Of a stretch of 5,024 nucleotides of DNA, positions 1 through 4,574 are shown one piece after another (within the stretch, counting starts at the first letter, position 1; every line of letters starts with the position of its first letter). Location of the stretch: the NCBI GenBank assembly GCA_019420465.1, contig JAHZHB010000095.1, positions 1 through 5,024 of the forward strand, given 5' to 3'. A model generated the notes under the pieces. That model did no database searches, was not told the origin of the DNA, and was given only the letters and a program-made list of their open reading frames with translations. The DNA is from Lachnospiraceae bacterium. GTDB taxonomy: Bacteria; Bacillota; Clostridia; Lachnospirales; Lachnospiraceae. The position numbers and the translations under genes were made by a program.

Positions 1-2
1 CC

Positions 3-32
3 AACAGACAGGTGCTGTCCATGCAGGATTAA
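3..32 (+). CDS. 3' end of an upstream gene, possibly pgsA (partial)
   Basis: Reading from base 3 gives NRQVLSMQD followed by TAA at 30-32. The stop overlaps the AAGGAGG ribosome binding site of the next gene, the usual sign of an operon with tightly spaced genes. In many Clostridia the gene before cinA/pncC is pgsA, the phosphatidylglycerophosphate synthase membrane enzyme, and a short polar tail of this kind would suit its C-terminus. Only nine residues are visible, so the identity is inferred from gene order. The other two + frames stay open through this stretch, so the frame choice rests on the position of the stop. Confidence 0.35.
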   Translation, partial: NRQVLSMQD

Positions 33-43
33 GGAGGTTTGCT

Positions 44-541
44 ATGGGTGAAGCTAAGGAGAAACATAAAACACCGGAAGAACGCGTGATCATGCTTTTG
101 CAGGAGAGAGGACTAAAGATCTCTACCGCAGAATCCTGTACAGGAGGTGCACTGGCTGCCACGCTTGTAAATGTTCCCGGGGCCTCGGCTGTTTTCGAAG
201 AGGGGTACATCACCTATTCCAATAAGGCCAAGAGAAAAAATCTCGGTGTAAAGAAGACAACTCTGAAAGAATATGGTGCTGTAAGCAAGCAGACAGCCAA
301 AGAGATGTGCTGTGGCTGCCTGAAAGCGGCCAAAGCGGATGTGGCTCTTTCTGTGACCGGTATTGCCGGTCCGGACGGCGGTACAGAAGAAAAACCGGTT
401 GGTCTTGTCTATATTGGCTGCTGTTTCCAGGGTAAGACTAAGGTCATCAAATGTCAGTTTGAAGGCAGTCGCAGCGAGATCCGCGCGCAGTCCGTACAGG
501 AAGCACTTGCGCTTGCAGAGCACTGTATTCTGGCCAACTGA
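44..541 (+). CDS. pncC: Nicotinamide-nucleotide amidohydrolase PncC (CinA C-terminal domain protein)
   Basis: This 165-aa protein is a stand-alone CinA C-terminal domain. The family deamidates nicotinamide mononucleotide to nicotinate mononucleotide in the cytoplasm, recycling the pyridine nucleotide left by NAD-consuming enzymes. Visible family motifs are TAESCTGG (residues 28-35, with the conserved Ser31), the FEEGYITYSNKAK block (51-63), GIAGPDGGT (106-114), KPVGLVYIG (117-125) and the GSRSEIRAQSVQEAL block (141-155). The N-terminal molybdopterin-binding-like (COG1058) domain of full-length CinA is absent, and the length is normal for the short form. The start is fixed by AAGGAGG at 31-37, six bases before the ATG. 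It is probably co-transcribed with the upstream gene. Its TGA (539-541) directly abuts the stop of the opposing gene. The recA gene often found after cinA in Firmicutes is not here. Confidence 0.93.
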   Translation: MGEAKEKHKTPEERVIMLLQERGLKISTAESCTGGALAATLVNVPGASAVFEEGYITYSNKAKRKNLGVKKTTLKEYGAVSKQTAKEMCCGCLKAAKADVALSVTGIAGPDGGTEEKPVGLVYIGCCFQGKTKVIKCQFEGSRSEIRAQSVQEALALAEHCILAN

Positions 542-814
542 TCAGTTCTTTTTCTGAAATCTGCGCATCACCTGTGTAAAGAGTGCAAGCTCCGCAGGTG
601 ATGCGTATTCTTTTAAAACAAATATAAGCGTATCCAGTTCCACTGGGGTGAAATTAAGCTGCAGGCTTTTGGGCTGCCGGATCATGGTGCTTAAGGTCTG
701 CAGCTGTTTTGCTTTATCGGTCTGATCGGTAGCGTCAGCCAGACTTTTCAGCCGGTTCAGCTTTTCGCGGGGAATCTGTGCAAGTCTCTGATCGTCGATC
801 CATCCAGGTTTCAT
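542..814 (-). CDS. Hypothetical protein, 90 aa, second gene of a two-gene operon
   Basis: I do not recognise a named family. The protein is 90 aa, soluble and predicted mostly helical, without cysteine, signal peptide or membrane segment. It has an N-terminal KPGWIDDQRL stretch, a middle rich in Lys, Leu and Gln, a segment FTPVELDTLIFVLKEYASPAEL (about 55-76) that looks like a helix-turn-helix-like pair of helices, and a basic end (MRRFQKKN). Small proteins of this general build occur in Lachnospiraceae as conserved hypotheticals, but that is recollection, not a search result. The start is firm: the ATG at 814-812 overlaps the TAA of the upstream gene by one base (TAATG) and is preceded by AAGGAGG at about 821-827, so the two genes are translationally coupled. 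Its 3' end also carries the probable terminator of pncC on the opposite strand. Confidence 0.75.
   Translation of the reverse strand: MKPGWIDDQRLAQIPREKLNRLKSLADATDQTDKAKQLQTLSTMIRQPKSLQLNFTPVELDTLIFVLKEYASPAELALFTQVMRRFQKKN
562..614 (+). terminator. Probable intrinsic terminator of the pncC operon, embedded in the opposing gene
   Basis: Bases 564-574 (CGCATCACCTG) and 595-605 (CAGGTGATGCG) form a perfect 11-bp inverted repeat. It extends to about 15 pairs (562-576 with 593-607) if G-T wobbles are allowed, with a loop of about 16 nt. The + strand continues with the T-rich TATTCTTTT (606-614), as expected for an intrinsic terminator about 20-65 bases after the pncC stop. On the - strand no T-run follows, so it should act mainly on + transcripts. 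The loop is long and the T tract is interrupted, so efficiency is uncertain. Confidence 0.55.
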
Positions 815-1176
815 TATCCATCCTCCTTATTTTCCATATCCTGTGACTGCATCAGCTGGATCAGCTGAAACATATCCATCATCTGTGACACGCTCTGCGC
901 GAGCTCTTTTCCTTTGCTGCCGCCGTACAGTTCCAGATCTTTCAGAAGCCCGGCGGTATCGGGTGCCTTCCTCTGTGTACTCATGGCCCGCAGGGTATCG
1001 TCGGGGGCGGGATACATCTGCAACACATGGACAAATTCCTGCCATTTGGTCATCGCAGCGAGCGTCTTTGCCTCATTTGCCGGCAGATAGGGAAGTATCG
1101 TCTTTAACATCTGCATACGGTCATCAGAGACGATGCAGTCTAAAGGTGTCATAGGGATAGGTGTTGAATCGTCCAT
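814..1176 (-). CDS. Hypothetical protein, 120 aa, first gene of a two-gene operon
   Basis: The function is not recognised. The 120-aa product is soluble, methionine-rich and predicted helical, with a short acidic N-terminus (MDDSTPIPMTPLDCIVSDDR), a central helical part, a polar linker (about 66-75) and a C-terminal Met/Gln-rich amphipathic segment (VSQMMDMFQLIQLMQSQDM) suited to helix packing or oligomerisation. The single cysteine is at residue 14. No transmembrane span is evident. An in-frame TAA lies four codons upstream of the ATG at 1176, so this is the longest possible start. No Shine-Dalgarno sequence precedes it, and downstream Met codons (residues 9, 21) have none either. The gene is coupled to the 90-aa gene through a one-base overlap, which suggests the two products act together. 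A start with a very short leader is possible (see the promoter-like element at 1190-1198). Confidence 0.72.
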   Translation of the reverse strand: MDDSTPIPMTPLDCIVSDDRMQMLKTILPYLPANEAKTLAAMTKWQEFVHVLQMYPAPDDTLRAMSTQRKAPDTAGLLKDLELYGGSKGKELAQSVSQMMDMFQLIQLMQSQDMENKEDG

Positions 1177-1189
1177 AACGTTTTTTTAT

Positions 1190-1198
1190 TACTGTATG
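1190..1198 (-). promoter_or_regulatory. Candidate sporulation-type -10 element for the two-gene hypothetical operon
   Basis: On the - strand this reads CATACAGTA, matching the B. subtilis sigma-K -10 pattern CATAnnnTA fully and the sigma-E pattern CATACAnT fully. An AC dinucleotide lies 18 bases upstream, slightly beyond the usual 16-17 of sigma-K. Transcription would begin around 1183, only about seven bases before the ATG at 1176. This would explain the missing Shine-Dalgarno site by a nearly leaderless message. The -35 match is poor and a hit to six fixed bases can be chance. Confidence 0.35.
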
Positions 1199-1264
1199 TA
1201 TCCGGTCGGCTGTTTAGTAGCAGATTCGGTCTTTTTTTCATATACTGGGAAAAAGAGATGTTTT

Positions 1265-1426
1265 ATGTCGAAGCAGCGTACACGCTTTGTTGAGGAAGCC
1301 GATACAGTTTATGAAATAGATGAATACTGCTTGAAAAAGAAAGGAAAGAAAATCCCTGTACAAAACACATTCGCTCTCACAGAAAAACAACAGAAAAAGA
1401 AGGTACAGAAAACCACGCCCGGATAA
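1265..1426 (+). CDS. Small basic hypothetical protein, 53 aa
   Basis: A 53-aa ORF starting MSKQRTRFVEEADTVYEIDE, with one cysteine followed by a lysine-rich run (CLKKKGKK, residues 28-35) and a basic Gln/Lys C-terminus (KQQKKKVQK). It has an acidic patch in the first half and strong positive charge in the second, and no membrane segment. I recognise no family. The ATG at 1265 is preceded by purine-rich AAAAGAGA (1251-1258), a weak ribosome binding site. The frame stays open upstream to 1133, but that stretch overlaps the divergent gene and gives unconvincing protein. It is followed by a strong hairpin with a T-run (1455-1518), which supports a real transcript. TATACT at 1241-1246 could be a -10, without a clear -35. 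Confidence 0.5.
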   Translation: MSKQRTRFVEEADTVYEIDEYCLKKKGKKIPVQNTFALTEKQQKKKVQKTTPG

Positions 1427-1432
1427 TGGCGA

Positions 1433-1448
1433 CAGCCTTAAAAGGCTG
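1433..1448. repeat. Short perfect inverted repeat after the 53-aa ORF
   Basis: CAGCCTT-aa-AAGGCTG is a perfect palindrome with a two-base centre. As RNA it would fold as a 5-bp stem with a 6-base loop. No T-run follows, so it is not a terminator by itself. It is the first of four adjacent inverted repeats between 1433 and 1608. Confidence 0.5.
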
Positions 1449-1454
1449 CATTGT

Positions 1455-1518
1455 CTGATATGCAGGCAAAAACAGGCGACAGCTCATAACTGCCGCCTGT
1501 TTTTGCCTTGCATATCAG
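1455..1518. terminator. Long-stem bidirectional intrinsic terminator
   Basis: Bases 1455-1482 and 1490-1518 are inverted copies around the 7-base loop CTCATAA. They pair over 27 of 28 positions, with one mismatch (1479/1493) and one bulged base (1508). The inner part is a classic terminator: CAGGCGACAG (1473-1482) pairs with CTGCCGCCTG (1490-1499) and is flanked by AAAAA (1468-1472) and TTTTT (1500-1504), so it can end transcripts from both sides. It lies between the convergent 53-aa gene and the Cys-rich gene and can serve both. The outer ten or so base pairs (CTGATATGCA with TGCATATCAG) go well beyond what a terminator needs. Confidence 0.85.
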
Positions 1519-1522
1519 TAGC

Positions 1523-1537
1523 TGGTTCAGAGAACCA
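1523..1537. repeat. Small perfect hairpin
   Basis: TGGTTC (1523-1528) and GAACCA (1532-1537) form a 6-bp stem with a 3-base AGA loop. It sits five bases after the long terminator stem and nine bases before the next hairpin. No function is evident. Confidence 0.4.
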
Positions 1538-1545
1538 ATTGGGAT

Positions 1546-1608
1546 GCTGTTTGCACCGGAAATAAGCGGGGACTGCCCGGGTTTTCCGGTGCTACAGCAG
1601 TGTTTTTT
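1546..1608 (+). terminator. Second terminator-like hairpin with T6 tail
   Basis: The outer stem GCTGT (1546-1550) pairs with ACAGC (1594-1598), the main stem GCACCGGAAA (1553-1562) pairs with TTTCCGGTGC (1583-1592), and the inner stem CGGG (1567-1570) pairs with CCCG (1576-1579) around a 5-base loop. TTTTTT follows at 1603-1608 on the + strand, four bases after the stem. This orientation would stop + transcripts before they run antisense into the Cys-rich gene. On the - strand no T-run follows, so for that gene it may only protect the 3' end of the mRNA. Confidence 0.6.
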
Positions 1609-1616
1609 CAGAAGGG

Positions 1617-1847
1617 TCAGAAGCCGCCGCATCCATTGCCGCAGCAGCACAGCAGCAGGATGATCCACAGACAGCTGTTGTTCTGGTCAAAACCACATCC
1701 GCCACCACAGCCATTATTGTTACCGCAGCAGCTGAAAAGAACCAGAAGAAGGATCAGAGTGGAGCAACAGCTGCCACCGAACAGATTGGAGATACCTCCG
1801 GAATTTTCACATCCGCATCCACAGTTTGAAGCTGCTAAATCGCTCAT
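1617..1847 (-). CDS. Small Cys/Gly-rich protein, spore-coat-like ('chorion class high-cysteine' type)
   Basis: The 76-aa product (MSDLAASNCGCGCENSGG...) has 14 cysteines and many glycines. CGCGC-type and CCG clusters alternate with two short hydrophobic runs, STLILLLVLFS (about 29-39) and CLWIILLLCCC (about 59-69), and the protein ends GCGGF. I associate this composition with clostridial proteins carrying the odd automatic name 'chorion class high-cysteine HCB protein 13', whose role is unproven. A cross-linked structural or coat role is inferred from composition. The start at 1847 is chosen because GGGAGG (1855-1860) lies seven bases before it. The in-frame ATG at 1862 runs into that binding site and would add only five residues. 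The gene lies downstream of the Csp-type protease gene on the same strand but has its own sigma-K-like promoter. Confidence 0.8.
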   Translation of the reverse strand: MSDLAASNCGCGCENSGGISNLFGGSCCSTLILLLVLFSCCGNNNGCGGGCGFDQNNSCLWIILLLCCCGNGCGGF

Positions 1848-1875
1848 GGTAAAACCTCCCATTTTCTATACACTT

Positions 1876-1903
1876 CATAGTATGAAAAAGAATCAGAAGT
1901 GTG
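1876..1903 (-). promoter_or_regulatory. Candidate sigma-K-like promoter of the Cys-rich gene
   Basis: On the - strand CACA (1903-1900), with its AC at 1902-1901, is followed by 16 bases and then CATACTATG (1884-1876). This fits the B. subtilis sigma-K pattern mACm-N16-CATAnnnTA except for the last base. Transcription would start near 1869, leaving a leader of about 20 bases that just holds the GGGAGG ribosome binding site. A late mother-cell promoter would suit a coat-like product. CACTTC/GAAGTG (1871-1876 and 1896-1901) also forms a weak inverted repeat around the element. Confidence 0.5.
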
Positions 1904-1909
1904 CCTTTA

Positions 1910-3589
1910 TCATTCAAGAAAGCGAAAGAAACTTTCCTGCAGATCCAGATAGCCATATCCGGACTGGGGATTGGGGTACACGCTCCGGTAGGGCCTTGAC
2001 AGACCTTTTAGCATAAAGGTGAGGATGTCCCGGGTGGAGAGGTTTCTGGGCGGAGACAGTGTACGGCCCCACTGGGCGATGAGAACGGCGGCTCCGGCGG
2101 TCAGGGCAGCGGCGGCACTTGATCCTGTGACATATACATATCCCCGGATATAGGAGGCTGTGAGAAGGTCTTCTCCGGGAGCGGCCAGTGCAGGTACCTG
2201 TTTTCCGGAAAAGGTAGTGCCTCTGCCTGAGGCGCTGAGCGTTGATGTGTTGGCGGTGAGTGCTGCTGCCGCAGAAAGAACGGCTGTTGTGTTGGCCGGC
2301 CCCATGGCTGTGGTAAAAGGATCCGGTTTTAGAAACCGCACACGGCCATTCAGTGTTTCTTCCGGAGGGAGCCACAGATGCAGATGGGTATCCAAAAGGG
2401 AGAGCTGGGTACAGGAAAGTGTCCATATTCCGGGAGCAGGGGTAAAAAAACGAAAGTACGCCAGCTGGTTTCCACTTTCACTCCGGAAGGTTTCATAATG
2501 GATCTCCACGCGGGAGCGGTCCAGCGGAAAAGTCAGATCCTGACTTCCGAGACGGGGAATGAGTCCACTGAGGCTGTCACCGGACGGGCTTGTGAGCGAC
2601 AGCCGGAAAGAAAATACAGGCAGTGCCCAGAATTCCATCGAAAAGGCCGCTGTGTTTTCTCCAACCAAAAGCTCGGTGACAGCCTCTTTTGTGTCCTCAT
2701 AGGCAGCGATAGCGTGGTGGTGCTGCCGGTCTGCTTCATTTCCTGTGCCGGTGACGAAGCATATACCGGGAGAGTCGGCATAATAGGCGATCGTGCGTTC
2801 CAGTGCACTGTCACCGTCGTGCGGGCCCTGCCATGTCTGCAGTCCGAGACAGATCACCAGCGGCTTTTTCTGTTCCTCCGACAGGGTAAGAAGCCAGGAA
2901 ATGGCTGTCAGGATATCCGTTTCCGCATAGACTTCGGCATCCGCAGCCAGACAGGCCTGGGAGAGCAGCCACGGTTTGGCCGGCTGTAGCTTTACCATGG
3001 CGATATCTGCCTGCGGTGCTGCTCCTGTAAACATCTCTTCACTGTTTTCACTGCCTGCGGCAATGGCAGCCAGTGCCGTGCCATGCCCGGTGGTGTCCCG
3101 GCTATTCACGATCGTATAGGGATCTTCGCTTTGCAGGGCTGCATTGATCTCAGCCCTGGTGTACACGGTACCGTAATGAAAAAAAGATGACGAAGCAGAA
3201 TAAACCGTCTGATCCCATATGGCCAGTATCCTGCTTGCCCCGCTCTGATCCAAAAACGCCGGGTGTGTATAGGAAATCCCGCTGTCGATACAGCCAAGAA
3301 TAACTTTTTCACCGTTCAGCGCAAGGCTGCCGGCGAGCTGCACGGCAAGGATCCCTGCATTTTCCAGTGCCAGCAGTGTCTGGGGCAGATACAGCTTTGG
3401 CAGCAGTGTATACCGGGTGTCATCAAGAATACTGTCAGACAGCGCATTAAGGGGATACCAGATCTGCTTGTATAAGGGATTGATATCCTGATAGGGAATA
3501 CCCTCACGGTCCAGATAGCTGTTAAAGGCTTCTGACTGGGTGTTGGACAGAAGAAAATCTGCATATTGCAAATCGATAGCATAGTTCAT
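1910..3589 (-). CDS. Csp-type subtilisin-like germination protease (peptidase S8, CspB-like)
   Basis: This 559-aa protein has the layout of clostridial Csp proteases, which in C. perfringens and C. difficile activate the cortex hydrolase pro-SleC during spore germination. Residues 1 to about 90 form the prodomain (YADFLL near the N-terminus). The catalytic domain follows: GCIDSGISYTHPAF with Asp102, IWDQT, DTTGHGT with His169, the TWQGPHDG block, and GTGNEADRQHHH with oxyanion Asn284. A jelly-roll insertion spans about 300-435 (MEFWALP, SPSG). The nucleophile Ser491 lies in TGSSAAAALTAG, and the protein ends with YPNPQSGYGYLDL. All three catalytic residues are present, so it should be active, unlike the C. 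difficile pseudoproteases CspA and CspC. The usual GTS around the serine is GSS. There is no signal peptide. Met at 3589 is preferred to Met at 3607: purine-rich AAAAGAG lies eight bases before it, and the candidate transcription start leaves almost no leader for 3607. No sleC or second csp gene is in view. Confidence 0.92.
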   Translation of the reverse strand: MNYAIDLQYADFLLSNTQSEAFNSYLDREGIPYQDINPLYKQIWYPLNALSDSILDDTRYTLLPKLYLPQTLLALENAGILAVQLAGSLALNGEKVILGCIDSGISYTHPAFLDQSGASRILAIWDQTVYSASSSFFHYGTVYTRAEINAALQSEDPYTIVNSRDTTGHGTALAAIAAGSENSEEMFTGAAPQADIAMVKLQPAKPWLLSQACLAADAEVYAETDILTAISWLLTLSEEQKKPLVICLGLQTWQGPHDGDSALERTIAYYADSPGICFVTGTGNEADRQHHHAIAAYEDTKEAVTELLVGENTAAFSMEFWALPVFSFRLSLTSPSGDSLSGLIPRLGSQDLTFPLDRSRVEIHYETFRSESGNQLAYFRFFTPAPGIWTLSCTQLSLLDTHLHLWLPPEETLNGRVRFLKPDPFTTAMGPANTTAVLSAAAALTANTSTLSASGRGTTFSGKQVPALAAPGEDLLTASYIRGYVYVTGSSAAAALTAGAAVLIAQWGRTLSPPRNLSTRDILTFMLKGLSRPYRSVYPNPQSGYGYLDLQESFFRFLE

Positions 3590-3614
3590 GGTGAGTGCTC
3601 TTTTCATGTTTTCT

Positions 3615-3625
3615 CATACTATATG
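3615..3625. promoter_or_regulatory. Palindromic sporulation-type -10 shared by two divergent protease genes
   Basis: CATACTATATG contains CATACTATA on the + strand (3615-3623) and CATATAGTA on the - strand (3625-3617). Both match CATAnnnTA fully, and the + copy also fits the CATACTA -10 of forespore sigma-G promoters. On the - strand a TACC sits 15 bases upstream (near 3640-3643), one base short of sigma-K spacing. On the + strand GAGTG (3593-3597) is 17 bases upstream and matches the sigma-G -35 pattern at four of five positions. Predicted starts near 3630 (+) and 3610 (-) leave leaders that hold the AAGGTAG and AAAAGAG binding sites. Which sigma factor acts is not settled by sequence. Confidence 0.5.
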
Positions 3626-3654
3626 GTAAAAGACAGCAAGGTAGACTTTCAGTT

Positions 3655-4497
3655 ATGGTTACAGACGCCTATCCAGGGGTGGTGCTTCTGGATTCCGGTA
3701 TAGATCCGCACCCTGATCTGACGGGCTGCGTTCGTTTATTTATAGATTTTCTGGATCACAGGACGACACTGTATGACGATTATGGCCACGGCACACATAT
3801 TGCCGGGATCATAGCAGGAAACGGTCAGATGTCCGCAGGGCAGTATAAGGGAAAAGCACCCGGCTGTCCTTTATATATTCTGAAAATACTGGATCACAGA
3901 GGCGAAGGCAAAAGACAGCATGTAGAGGAAGCACTGGACTGGATCTGTGCGAATAAGAAGAAATATGATCTGGGGATCCTGAATTTTTCTCTGGGTGCAG
4001 GACCGGGAAATCACAGCAATTATCAGGCAATTCTGGAAATGGCCGACCATATGGTCGAGGCGGGGCTGGTCGTGGTAGCTTCTGCAGGAAATCTGGGGCC
4101 TGCCAGTGGTTCTGTTACAGCACCTGGTGGCAGCAAAAAGGTGATCACCGTGGGTGCCAGCGATATGCTGACAAAGACGACGGTGTATTCCGGCCGGGGG
4201 CCGACCAGAGAGTGCATCTGCAAGCCGGATATCGTTTTTCCGGGAAAAAGGATCGTCTCATGTGCTGCGCGCTGTGAGAACAAAGGCTGGTACTGCACCA
4301 AAAGCGGCACATCCATGTCGAGCGCTGCAGTGGCAGGGCTCTGTGCCCGGCTGATGGCCAGATATCCCACGGCCGGACACCGGGAGATCAAAAATTCCAT
4401 GCGCTATTGCTGCAAAGACCTGCATCTGGACAGAAACACACAGGGCTGGGGACTTTTGTGGCCGGAATGGTTTCTTGATAAAAACCCGGTCCTCTGA
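3655..4497 (+). CDS. Compact subtilisin-like serine protease (peptidase S8, AprX/intracellular type)
   Basis: The 280-aa product is little more than a subtilase catalytic domain. Asp13 lies in VVLLDSGIDPHPDL, His45 in YDDYGHGTHIAGIIAG, oxyanion Asn146 in VVVASAGNLGP and the nucleophile Ser220 in KSGTSMSSAAVAG, so the triad is intact. TAPGGSKKVITVGASD (155-170) and KPDIVFPG (190-197) are further family blocks. There is no signal peptide, and the catalytic Asp is only 12 residues from the start, against 31 in mature subtilisin, so a cleavable prodomain is absent. I recall similarly short subtilases in Lachnospiraceae. Ten cysteines are present, which suits an intracellular protein. The ATG at 3655 follows AAGGTAG (3638-3644) by ten bases. 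A GTG at 3595 would add a hydrophobic stretch but overlaps the divergent gene and promoter. Substrate unknown; sharing a promoter region with the Csp-like gene suggests a sporulation or germination role (inference). Confidence 0.88.
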   Translation: MVTDAYPGVVLLDSGIDPHPDLTGCVRLFIDFLDHRTTLYDDYGHGTHIAGIIAGNGQMSAGQYKGKAPGCPLYILKILDHRGEGKRQHVEEALDWICANKKKYDLGILNFSLGAGPGNHSNYQAILEMADHMVEAGLVVVASAGNLGPASGSVTAPGGSKKVITVGASDMLTKTTVYSGRGPTRECICKPDIVFPGKRIVSCAARCENKGWYCTKSGTSMSSAAVAGLCARLMARYPTAGHREIKNSMRYCCKDLHLDRNTQGWGLLWPEWFLDKNPVL

Positions 4498-4498
4498 C

Positions 4499-4527
4499 TT
4501 GTAAACCTGGCAAAAAATTGCTAGTAT
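4499..4527 (+). promoter_or_regulatory. Candidate sigma-A promoter of the FGGY kinase gene
   Basis: TTGTAA (4499-4504) and TAGTAT (4522-4527) are separated by 17 bases, and TG at 4519-4520 gives an extended -10 (TGCTAGTAT). Each hexamer matches the vegetative consensus at four of six positions. The -35 begins two bases after the protease stop codon. The leader would be about 40 bases and includes AAGGAGG at 4563-4569. I see no catabolite-response element or clear operator between promoter and start, and no convincing terminator for the protease gene. Confidence 0.5.
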
Positions 4528-4574
4528 AGAAACAAAAAGGATACCTGGCCGAAGAAAGGCAAAAGGAGGAAACC

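Noticed and set aside
113..523. 136-aa open frame on the - strand
   Set aside because: Lies wholly antisense to pncC, whose motifs and ribosome binding site are clear; the translated product shows no coherent family pattern.
843..1154. 103-aa open frame on the + strand
   Set aside because: Antisense to the 120-aa gene, which is supported by overlap and ribosome binding site with its partner; no start signal was seen for this frame.
1438..1668. 76-aa open frame on the - strand
   Set aside because: Runs through the long terminator stem and both flanking hairpins and overlaps the 3' end of the Cys-rich gene in another frame; no ribosome binding site.
1600..2016. 138-aa open frame on the + strand rich in Pro and Gln
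   Set aside because: The Pro/Gln composition is just the complement of the Cys/Gly codons of the opposing gene, and the frame continues antisense into the Csp-type protease.
2378..2989. 203-aa open frame on the + strand
   Set aside because: Antisense to the catalytic and jelly-roll parts of the Csp-type protease; no ribosome binding site and no recognisable motifs.
3595..3654. GTG start giving the small subtilase a hydrophobic N-terminal extension (MLFSCFLILYG...)
   Set aside because: No ribosome binding site precedes it, it overlaps the divergent gene start, and it would translate through the shared promoter. The extension has no basic residue before the hydrophobic part, unlike a signal peptide.
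4501..4574. Terminator or riboswitch between the small subtilase and the FGGY kinase
   Set aside because: Only very short pairings (such as GCC/GGC near 4548-4560) are present, with no T-run, and the 77-base gap is too short for a known large riboswitch.
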